A DNA stretch of 43,170 nucleotides from a virus. A program made the translations under genes and the position numbers. Location of the stretch: positions 1-43,170 of IMG/VR virus record IMGVR_UViG_3300037041_002342, one strand, 5' to 3'. The number at the start of each line of letters is the position of its first letter. The first letter of the stretch is position 1. Positions 25,091 to 32,254 of this stretch are shown here, one piece after another. The notes under the pieces were generated by a model. That model was not told where the DNA came from. It ran no database searches and worked only from the letters and a program-made list of their open reading frames with translations.

Positions 25091-25551
25091 TAAAAAAGCT
25101 TCTTGATGTTCATTCTAGTGAATATGTGGTAGTCTTTATCCAGCTCACTTAGGAGTTGTTCCTTGTAAGATATGTTCATCTCCTTGAACATGTTCTCGTA
25201 GTTGCATCCAAGGTACTCACAGGTTCCAATGACGAACTCTATCATTGAGTACGTCGTGTCTTCCTTTCTGACCTCTTCTACTATGAAGCAGAAGTAGTCG
25301 TTCAGCTTTGCCTTTGGAAGCTTCCTCTTTGGATGGTCATCTAGCTTGAAGTCAGATTCCTTTGTTATCACTTCTATCTTCTCAAGAAGGCCTCTGAATC
25401 TTGCATACTTCTCACTGTTGTAGTACTCATCAAGGTTCTGGTCAGCGTACTCATCGCTTATTCGCATGTCTCTTGCATGGAAGAACTCATGGTCTACCTG
25501 ACCGGTGTTGTATTTGTTGTCTAGGATCTTATCCCCGTGTCTTCTACTCAT
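25090..25551 (-). CDS. Possible late-transcription co-activator (gp33-like), 153 residues
   Basis: The C-terminal half has the helical layout of T4 gp33, which bridges RNA polymerase to the sliding clamp: NDYFCFIVEEVRKEDTTYSM against the T4 FIIEKMVEEFGMSYLEA region, then YENMFKEMNISYKEQLLSEL. It ends NIKKLF; T4 gp33 ends LDFLL, its clamp-binding tip. The N-terminal half is charged and unlike gp33, and the protein is longer (112 in T4). Between gp41 (ATGA overlap) and gp47 (TAATG overlap). It is certainly a gene; the gp33 assignment is tentative. Confidence 0.5.
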   Translation of the reverse strand: MSRRHGDKILDNKYNTGQVDHEFFHARDMRISDEYADQNLDEYYNSEKYARFRGLLEKIEVITKESDFKLDDHPKRKLPKAKLNDYFCFIVEEVRKEDTTYSMIEFVIGTCEYLGCNYENMFKEMNISYKEQLLSELDKDYHIFTRMNIKKLF

Positions 25552-26861
25552 ATGCTTGCACTAAATGGTGGTTCGTTGTTTTCTTTTATCGTCATCCTCT
25601 TGTAGTCGACCGAGAACTTCTTCTTGAGGTTTATCTCTTCGGAGTTTCTCAGAGCCAGGGCCTTTATGATGTACTCGTTCTCTGCCTTCATGATCTCAGT
25701 CTGGATTATGCCAAACAACGTATCGACCGTTGCTGCAAGGCCCATCGACTCAGATATGTCGGTCATGAACATGTCGCTGTTTCCTAAGTTGGTCCTGTTT
25801 ATCTGTGTTGCTGAAAGTATGGCCCATCGGTTCCTCATGGCCATAGCACGTACGTCCTCTGCTATCTGCTTGATCTTCTGGTAGAGGTTCTCAGTGTTTG
25901 GGTTCCTCCAGTTCTTCATGATGTTGATGTAGTCTATCACGATGAGATCAAACTTTAACCCCTTGCCTGTTTCTATCTTTCGTATGAACGTCTCAATGTC
26001 GTTGACGGATGCAGTAGAAGCAGGATAAGACTTGATGAACAGGTGGCCAAAGGGATTGAACCCATCTCCATAGTTTATCGTCTCCTGGATCTTCTTCTTC
26101 ATCCAGACTGGATCATCGATGTTGCTGCTGTACTCTGCTGTTGTAACGCCCATGAGGTTTGCTGAAAGCCTCTGTAGATACTGGTAGTCAAGAAGCTCGA
26201 GCGTGACTATCATCACATTCTTGTTTGACTTGACTGCGTTTGATGCCATGTTCAGAAGCCAAACAGACTTTCCTGATTTTGGGCCTCCTGCAAGAACATT
26301 GAGGGTTCCTGGGATCCACCCGCCGCCCATCGTTGTATCAAAGTATGCATACCCGGTGTTGAACGACTCATAGCTTATTGACTTGTGACACGTCGGATCG
26401 CTGAAGTCAAGGACAGAATCGTTTCCAAGGTCAATGTTTCCTCCGTCTCGTATCATCGAAACGACCTTGTCAACGACATCCTTCACATTCTCTGTGTCTA
26501 CCTTCTGCGTCTTCATGAACGTGAATGCATCAAACAGGGATGTGTTCAGAGACCTCCAGTGTATCCAAGCCTCAACGGTCTCACTAAGCCACTCAGAATC
26601 ATAGTCTGCAAGGTTTATGTTGAACAGGCCATCTACATAATCCAGGGTTATCACCTCATCAAGCTTGTTTGCCTTGATGAGGTGTTTCATCTGTTCCCTA
26701 GAAGGCGACTCCTTGTACTTCAGGAAGAACTGCCTTGATATCTCGTATACCTTCTGTATCTCACCAATCTCAAAGAACTTCGTCTCTACTGTATCAAACA
26801 GCTTTGAATCGCTCAGGATCTTGTTGAATACTATCTTCTCTGTGTATACGTCTGGTGTCAT
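25548..26861 (-). CDS. 41: Replicative DNA helicase (gp41, DnaB family)
   Basis: 437 residues (T4 gp41: 475). Hexameric 5'-3' helicase that unwinds the fork and carries primase. N-terminal helical domain to about 160, then RecA-like domain: AGGPKSGKS Walker A at 191-199, VTLELLDYQYLQRLSANLM (motif 1a region), FDLIVIDYINIM Walker B at 304-314, and LSATQINR (motif 3). Starts MTPDVYTEKIVFNKIL. Overlaps the 99-residue gene before it and the gp33-like gene after it by ATGA. Primase (gp61) and loader (gp59) are not recognised in the window. Confidence 0.93.
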   Translation of the reverse strand: MTPDVYTEKIVFNKILSDSKLFDTVETKFFEIGEIQKVYEISRQFFLKYKESPSREQMKHLIKANKLDEVITLDYVDGLFNINLADYDSEWLSETVEAWIHWRSLNTSLFDAFTFMKTQKVDTENVKDVVDKVVSMIRDGGNIDLGNDSVLDFSDPTCHKSISYESFNTGYAYFDTTMGGGWIPGTLNVLAGGPKSGKSVWLLNMASNAVKSNKNVMIVTLELLDYQYLQRLSANLMGVTTAEYSSNIDDPVWMKKKIQETINYGDGFNPFGHLFIKSYPASTASVNDIETFIRKIETGKGLKFDLIVIDYINIMKNWRNPNTENLYQKIKQIAEDVRAMAMRNRWAILSATQINRTNLGNSDMFMTDISESMGLAATVDTLFGIIQTEIMKAENEYIIKALALRNSEEINLKKKFSVDYKRMTIKENNEPPFSASI

Positions 26862-27157
26862 TTGAATGGCGATTTGACTAGTGTGTAAGTTGTTTTCTTT
26901 CCTGATTCAGATGCATCAAAGTATGAGTTTGATACTGCCCATCTCATGAGAGTCTCTGCATACTCTGCATCGACCTTTAGCTTGAGAGCATAGTGGATGT
27001 TTGATGAGGATATGGTCTGAGAGTCCTTCTCTTCCATGTACTTCAGAACATCGTACATTGCATCCTCATAACAAGAGTATCCGTTGGATTTAAGGTATGT
27101 TCCAAGCAGATGCTTGAGCTTGACCTTTTCTTTAATCAAGTGAATCTTCTTCATCAT
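26858..27157 (-). CDS. Hypothetical small protein between uvsX and the helicase gene, 99 residues
   Basis: Start taken at ATG 27157 (a second ATG follows directly); GAGGG lies about 6 bases upstream. The first 26 bases overlap the end of uvsX in another frame. Begins MMKKIHLIKEKVKLKHLLG. The second half, SSSNIHYALKLKVDAEYAETLMRWAV then ASESGKKTTYTLVKS, looks like a winged-helix fold with a beta hairpin. The place next to the helicase could suit a loading or DNA-binding accessory, but it is too short for gp59 (217). Function unknown. Confidence 0.7.
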   Translation of the reverse strand: MMKKIHLIKEKVKLKHLLGTYLKSNGYSCYEDAMYDVLKYMEEKDSQTISSSNIHYALKLKVDAEYAETLMRWAVSNSYFDASESGKKTTYTLVKSPFK

Positions 27158-28379
27158 CAAAGCCCTCAAAGATTTCTGTCATTGAATCGCCTTCAACGAT
27201 GTTAGGAAGCTCAAACAGTGGACGTATGACGTTGTCATCAATCTGCTTTAGAACCTCATCAGTGAAGACCTCTGCCGTGAACAGCTGGCTGGACTTGATT
27301 GTCTTGCCAAGATGTTTTACCGCAAACGTCTTCGGGTTTGCTGTATCATCTGCAATATAATCAAATTCCCCTGTCGAGGTTCTCTCAACAACTGGCTTTC
27401 CTCTCTTTATGATCGGGTTTCCTTCATCATCGAGCACTGGCCTCTCTTCGATCCTCTCCTCAAGCTTTCCAGGCCCGATGCCAACAGCATCCCATGAAAC
27501 ATACTTCTCAAGGCCCACGTAAGGATTCATTCCGTTGTAGAACGAGATGTGGAACTTCACTGGTATTGGCTTTGCAAACCTGTTCTTGCTTGGCTTTGAT
27601 GTAACAAGAACTCCAGTCTTTGTCATTCCTGCCTTTTCTGCCTGCTTGTTGTTCTCCTTCAGGTTTGCCTTTGAGAGCATGAGGATCATCGATGCTGCAT
27701 AGATTGCACCGCCGCCACCAGACATGATCTGTGTTGGAACGTATGCACCAACGGATGTGTAGCTGTGGTTTGTGAACACAAGAGGAATCTTCAGCTCTGC
27801 AAGGTCAGTCGTGATGATCCTAAACAGGGACCTAATGTCACCTGCCCTGGTCATGTCCTTCTTATCGCTTCCTGCAAGTGCATCGCTTCTCTCCTTCTCT
27901 GTCGCAAGGTTTCCTATCGAGTCAACGATCATCATGATCTTTGGGGTCTCATAGCCCTTGTCCTTCTTCTCCTTCAGCTGGTCATAGAGGTTTGCACAGA
28001 AGTTCTTAAGCGTCTTGATAGTATTGACCGGCTGGTACCTGATCTTCTCTGGATCGAGACCAAACTTGCGGGCGATGTCTTCATCTATTGCAGACTCAGA
28101 GTCGCAGTAGATGATGTAGTACCCCATCTTCTGCGCCTCGCGTGCAATGTTCAGACAGAGGAAGGACTTTCCTACGCCTGATTCACCGCTGAGCGCCACG
28201 CTCCTTGTGTTTGGAATTCCACCAAACAGCGATCCTGAAAGCTGTGCATTTAGCACATAGTTTCCTGTTGGGATGTACTCATCGATCTTTGAGAACTTGT
28301 TCTCTGTGAGTATTGATCCGAGCTCGCTTACCTTTGAAAGGCTCTTATCGAGCTCTCCGAATGAGAACTGCTTTGCCAT
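27132..28379 (-). CDS. uvsX: RecA-like recombinase UvsX
   Basis: 415 residues (T4: 391). Forms filaments on single-stranded DNA and drives strand exchange for recombination-dependent replication. Walker A GESGVGKS at 65-72, YIIYCDSESAIDEDIARKFG (conserved acidic catalytic region), IMMIVDSIGNL Walker B, PLVFTNHSYTSVGAY followed by MSGGGGAIYAASMILML (DNA-binding loop region). The acidic C-terminus EGFDDEEDSLD is typical of RecA-type proteins. Strong Shine-Dalgarno AGAGG 5 bases before ATG 28379. Confidence 0.95.
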   Translation of the reverse strand: MAKQFSFGELDKSLSKVSELGSILTENKFSKIDEYIPTGNYVLNAQLSGSLFGGIPNTRSVALSGESGVGKSFLCLNIAREAQKMGYYIIYCDSESAIDEDIARKFGLDPEKIRYQPVNTIKTLKNFCANLYDQLKEKKDKGYETPKIMMIVDSIGNLATEKERSDALAGSDKKDMTRAGDIRSLFRIITTDLAELKIPLVFTNHSYTSVGAYVPTQIMSGGGGAIYAASMILMLSKANLKENNKQAEKAGMTKTGVLVTSKPSKNRFAKPIPVKFHISFYNGMNPYVGLEKYVSWDAVGIGPGKLEERIEERPVLDDEGNPIIKRGKPVVERTSTGEFDYIADDTANPKTFAVKHLGKTIKSSQLFTAEVFTDEVLKQIDDNVIRPLFELPNIVEGDSMTEIFEGFDDEEDSLD

Positions 28380-28398
28380 TTATTCCTCTCTTTGTTTT

Positions 28399-29589
28399 TT
28401 AGAATAGTCTTTTGCTTGTCACTAGGTTTCCCGGCACAGGAGGAAGTCCTATCACCTCAAGGAAACGGTTTATCGGAGATATCAGAGTCTTCTCAAACTG
28501 AACATCAAAGTTCATCTTTGGCGCAAACTCATAGGGAAAAGAATCTGTGTGGTATGCAAACACCTGGTCGTCGCCTTCTGCATAGTAGTACTTTACCTTG
28601 TCTCCGGACTTTATCATTTCATACTTTGCCTTCCACTTTTTGTTCTGTCCAAGCATGTAGTTGTAGTAACCAGCTGCCCTGACGTGAACTGGACACTTGC
28701 TTCTGACCTCAAAGGGCTTTGTAAGATCCCTGTCGTTTGCGATATACTTCTCGTAGTCGCTAATGCCCTTTGTTATCGATATCTTCTCAATTGGTTGGAT
28801 CTTGAACTCTGCCTTTAGATCCTTAAGTATCTTCACAAAGTCTGCGTACTGTATCGACTTCTTGTGTGTGAAGATGTACTTCATCAGCTCCTTCATCTTC
28901 TCTCTGACGAACGGAGGCGTCGATCCCTGGACGATCTCAACACCTTTTGGCTTGATCTTTGTCAGGCTCTGTATGTCGATGCCTGGATCCTTCCAGACGG
29001 GATTGAGAACGTACTTCTTCTTTGCAATGAATATCGCAGACTCTGATATCATCTCCATCTCAAAGTTCTGGAGGTTATTAGTATTGAACTTGTCTCCATA
29101 CTTGTCAAAGCACTTGTTTAGAAAGGCCTTCAAACGGACATCGTACAGCCTGAGTATCAGCTCCTTCGGATCTCCTTGCCACTTACAGCTTCTTATGATT
29201 GGTTCAAACGTTACGTATGATGAATCAGTGTCGTTGTAGAACGTGACCATATCCGTTATGGGAGAGACCTCACAGTCTATGCCAAGCTGCTCGTGGGTCT
29301 GTGTGTCCTTGTGCCAGAACTCCTTAAAGTACAGGTTTATGTACTTGTCTGCATTCTTGATGATGTCCTGGCCCTGAAGCGTGATAGCCTCAGCGATGTC
29401 AGTGTTGTACATGATGAAGTACTTGCTTCCATATGCCCCATAGACAGAGTTGATGAGGAGCTTGATCGACTGCTCCTCATTCGTCTTCTGCATCTTTATT
29501 ATCTCAAGCCTGTCTATCTCTTTCTGTATCTCATCATGGGACCTTGATGTCCAGTCTCCAAGATCAAAAGATATGGAATCAATCTTCAT
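28399..29589 (-). CDS. 43B: Family B DNA polymerase, C-terminal fragment (gp43B-like)
   Basis: 396 residues; T4 gp43 has 898. Residues 35-70 contain motif B, SIKLLINSVYGAYGSKYF (K43, N47, Y50, G51), and motif C is YNDTDSSYV at 118-126 (D120, D122). The thumb region follows, and the protein ends in TSKRLF, a possible sliding-clamp-binding tip like T4 LDFLFG. The exonuclease domain and motif A (DxxSLYPS) are absent, and the gene upstream is the clamp, so the N-terminal half must be coded elsewhere. The split lies in the fingers, about 40 residues before motif B. Starts inside the end of the clamp gene (11-base overlap). Confidence 0.92.
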   Translation of the reverse strand: MKIDSISFDLGDWTSRSHDEIQKEIDRLEIIKMQKTNEEQSIKLLINSVYGAYGSKYFIMYNTDIAEAITLQGQDIIKNADKYINLYFKEFWHKDTQTHEQLGIDCEVSPITDMVTFYNDTDSSYVTFEPIIRSCKWQGDPKELILRLYDVRLKAFLNKCFDKYGDKFNTNNLQNFEMEMISESAIFIAKKKYVLNPVWKDPGIDIQSLTKIKPKGVEIVQGSTPPFVREKMKELMKYIFTHKKSIQYADFVKILKDLKAEFKIQPIEKISITKGISDYEKYIANDRDLTKPFEVRSKCPVHVRAAGYYNYMLGQNKKWKAKYEMIKSGDKVKYYYAEGDDQVFAYHTDSFPYEFAPKMNFDVQFEKTLISPINRFLEVIGLPPVPGNLVTSKRLF

Positions 29590-30337
29590 TGACGACGCCT
29601 ATTATCGAGGTTGTGTCGGATTCAGTGGAGTATGTTATCACCTTATCTTCCGTGATGTTGAGCTTGAACGTGTCATCGCCAATGTAGGAGAGAAACTCCT
29701 TCTTGACCTTTATTGGCTTTTCAAGAGATCCTGTGACCTCATCAGGAAGCTGGTAGTCATAGAGGCTGTTGAACACATGGATCCTTCCTGACTCCTCATC
29801 CATCCTCAGAGACACAGTCTTCTCTGCTGAGTCGATGTCAAACAGGGATGTGATCTTCTTCATCTGGGCCTTGTGGATCGACGTCTGTGCGCCCTTCTCT
29901 GCAGACTTTATGATTCCATCGTAGACATGGTCGCCCAGTGCAACAACGTAGTCGAGCTCGGTGCATGCATTTATGATGGTGAGCGTGTCTGTGACAAACT
30001 TAACCTGCGAGCAAAGGAGTGAGTCCTTCTGCTTCTCACAGACGAATAATATCTCTATCTCTCCGTCAGGAAGAAGGTCTATGTTCTTCATGACGCGGTC
30101 GATGTTGAAGAACGGAACCTTGATTACACTAGGTGGAGCCTTCTCAAATGAGCCAAAGCCATCAAGTTCCATCTGGCTCCTCTTGATGAATCCCCTGTCC
30201 GGCGTGTACGTTTTTGAGACTATCCGGTCCTCATAGACCTCTATGAGGAGGGATTGGCTGACCTTCTTGAACTTCTCAAGAAAGTCTCTGAATTTTTCTA
30301 TGCTATTTGTTGTAATTGTGAAGTTAGCACTTGCCAT
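29579..30337 (-). CDS. 45: Sliding clamp (gp45-like)
   Basis: 252 residues (T4: 228). A processivity ring for the polymerase and, in T4, an activator of late transcription. The sequence is divergent: two-domain, beta-rich, with IEVYEDRIVSKTYTPDRGF early, FFNIDRVMKNIDLLPDGEIE mid-protein and a final strand ITYSTESDTTSIIGVV that fits the closing strand of clamp folds. No catalytic motif. Support also comes from its place directly before the polymerase fragment, with overlapping ends, as gp45 belongs with the replisome genes. AAGGA sits 7 bases before ATG 30337. Confidence 0.65.
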   Translation of the reverse strand: MASANFTITTNSIEKFRDFLEKFKKVSQSLLIEVYEDRIVSKTYTPDRGFIKRSQMELDGFGSFEKAPPSVIKVPFFNIDRVMKNIDLLPDGEIEILFVCEKQKDSLLCSQVKFVTDTLTIINACTELDYVVALGDHVYDGIIKSAEKGAQTSIHKAQMKKITSLFDIDSAEKTVSLRMDEESGRIHVFNSLYDYQLPDEVTGSLEKPIKVKKEFLSYIGDDTFKLNITEDKVITYSTESDTTSIIGVVNED

Positions 30338-30357
30338 TTTATGATCCTTTTTCTTGG

Positions 30358-31716
30358 TTATACTTCTATTTCTTCTTCAGGTTCTTCTTCAATATCAAAC
30401 ACTTCTATTCCATCTACGCTATCTTGTTCAAAGAGCTGCTCAGCTGGCTTTATCCTCTTTCCTCTGAGCTCAAACTTCATCGATCCGACGATTTTGTCCT
30501 GTTCCTTATGCTGTTTGATGAAGTCCTTCAGCTTCTGTTCCTGGATCTTTATGAGCTCAACGGTCCGTTCAACCTCTTCGTTTGAGAGCTGCCTGAGCTT
30601 TATTGAATCAAGCCTTGATGTTATCGGCTTCTCAAACTTTGTGAGGAATGAATCTATCTCATCATCAGTCCTCTTCTTTACAACCATGAACTTGAGGTAC
30701 TCAAGCTTTGCCTTTAGGTATGCTAACTCACCCGTCTCTCTTGCCACTGTCCAAACAAGGTGGTTAAGTTTGATTCGTTCGATCTCATCTTTGAAGTCAA
30801 GAAGATAGTCCTCAAGACGTTCGTATTCAATCACGGTCTTGTTTCTGACGAAGACAATCGATTCATGCACGATGATCTTTGTTGCCTTGTCTATCTGGTC
30901 TCTGACCTCAACCCATAGATCCCTGTCTTCTTTCAGCGATACAGTTATTGTCAGATCAACCTCATCTGAGCTGTTGTTGATGAAGTCAAAGTCTATTCCG
31001 TTGAGTATTGAGCTGACCTTCTTAAGGAACGACTCAAACTTCACAAGAGGAGGTAGCGCAGAGATCTTTATCTCCCTCTTCTCCTCTGAGATCTTTACGT
31101 CTCCCTCAACGAGCCACGTCTTTCCATCGCCGTGCTTTGAGACCTTTCCTGTGAAGCCCTTGAAGTAAGGGCTCACTGACTTCCTCTTTCCATCGATGAA
31201 GTCCTGTATGTCCTCAATCTTTCTTGGGAGTATCGTTGACTTATAGCCAACAGCGATGCCCATGATGCCACTCGAAAGCCCAAATGGAAGATCAACGACC
31301 AACTGATCGTACAGTCCTTCCTCATTCTTGAGGTTGAGATGGTAGTACTTGTCGACGATAGTCTTCATCTTTGGGTTCATCTTGACCGATGTGTACCTTG
31401 CGCTTGCAGCGTTTGGAGACACTGGGCAGCCAAAGAAACCGTCACCAATCATTATTGACTCAGAGCAGTTGAACGGCCTTGCAAGCCTATTGATCGTTGA
31501 CACAAGAGATGCATCTCCTGAGTGGTAGCCAGCAGATATGGCAGAGCCAACAACGCTCAATGTCTTGTTGAATGATGAAGGACAGTTGTCAATCAGGATT
31601 CTTTGGACGTTCGTCAGGGAGTCGTACCAGTTTGGGATCCCTCTTGACTCGATCACGTACAGGGCGTACCTTCTGTACCTTTCGTCGATCTGCCTTTTTA
31701 TCGTTATGTCTGCCAT
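30358..31716 (-). CDS. 52: Type II DNA topoisomerase, medium subunit (gp52, GyrA/ParC-like)
   Basis: 452 residues (T4: 442). The DNA breakage-reunion subunit. ERYRRYALYVIESRGIPNWYDSL at 12-33 is the GyrA-type start, GYHSGDASLVSTINRLAR at 63-80 the H-x-G-D/E helix, and ASARYTSVKM carries the catalytic tyrosine at Y108. It lacks the GyrA C-terminal DNA-wrapping domain, as phage enzymes do, and ends in an acidic tail (FDIEEEPEEEIEV). The sequence before the ATG holds GAGAGAAG. Works with the gp39-like subunit two genes upstream. Confidence 0.93.
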   Translation of the reverse strand: MADITIKRQIDERYRRYALYVIESRGIPNWYDSLTNVQRILIDNCPSSFNKTLSVVGSAISAGYHSGDASLVSTINRLARPFNCSESIMIGDGFFGCPVSPNAASARYTSVKMNPKMKTIVDKYYHLNLKNEEGLYDQLVVDLPFGLSSGIMGIAVGYKSTILPRKIEDIQDFIDGKRKSVSPYFKGFTGKVSKHGDGKTWLVEGDVKISEEKREIKISALPPLVKFESFLKKVSSILNGIDFDFINNSSDEVDLTITVSLKEDRDLWVEVRDQIDKATKIIVHESIVFVRNKTVIEYERLEDYLLDFKDEIERIKLNHLVWTVARETGELAYLKAKLEYLKFMVVKKRTDDEIDSFLTKFEKPITSRLDSIKLRQLSNEEVERTVELIKIQEQKLKDFIKQHKEQDKIVGSMKFELRGKRIKPAEQLFEQDSVDGIEVFDIEEEPEEEIEV

Positions 31717-32254
31717 TTTTCTTCTCTCTTGGTTGTTTTGGTTGTGAGTTTCCTAGTATTATATCCACAGCTTCTTTTGCTGTTAGAGGCCTTCCAGAAT
31801 CAAAGTCCTTGAACATGAGCCCGTCAGACAATTCTCCGTTGATCCTCACCGTCACCCCTTGATCATTTTCAATCCCATTCAAGGAGAACATCATGAACAT
31901 GGTTGCATCGTCGTCATCATCGTAGTAGTTAAGGTCCTGCAGCATGTATCCCGTTATAATGTGCCACTTTGAATCTCTTCGATTCCCTTCTGTGGACTTG
32001 AGCCTGACCTTTCCTGCGGGCTTCATGATGAAGCTGTTGATCAATTGCTCATCGCTGATCTCATCTCCTACAAGCTTTGTGATGAAAGACCTTAAGTGGT
32101 GCAATGCATCATCAAGGTTATCGGTCCACAATCCGTCTTGAATTGCATGGACAAGGTACCTTGCCTTGTGCCAGTCGCCTTTCTTTGGAGGATCGTATAC
32201 CTCAATGCTGAACATGCCCTTTGGCCATGCCATGTGTTTTCCTTCGTTATTCAT
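31589..32254 (-). CDS. Hypothetical protein between topoisomerase subunits, 221 residues
   Basis: Start taken at ATG 32254 (MNNEGKHMAWPKGMF), overlapping the gp39 stop by 8 bases. A frame 19 codons longer would run through gp39 and is not favoured. It contains FSIEVYDPPKKGDWHKARYL, FIMKPAGKVRLKSTEG and a run of five Asp near residue 120. The last 42 residues, very basic (PREKKNGRHNDKKADRRK), overlap the first 128 bases of gp52 in another frame. No family recognised. The overlap is unusual, so the real stop could differ if there is a frameshift, but no sign of one was seen. Confidence 0.65.
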   Translation of the reverse strand: MNNEGKHMAWPKGMFSIEVYDPPKKGDWHKARYLVHAIQDGLWTDNLDDALHHLRSFITKLVGDEISDEQLINSFIMKPAGKVRLKSTEGNRRDSKWHIITGYMLQDLNYYDDDDDATMFMMFSLNGIENDQGVTVRINGELSDGLMFKDFDSGRPLTAKEAVDIILGNSQPKQPREKKNGRHNDKKADRRKVQKVRPVRDRVKRDPKLVRLPDERPKNPD

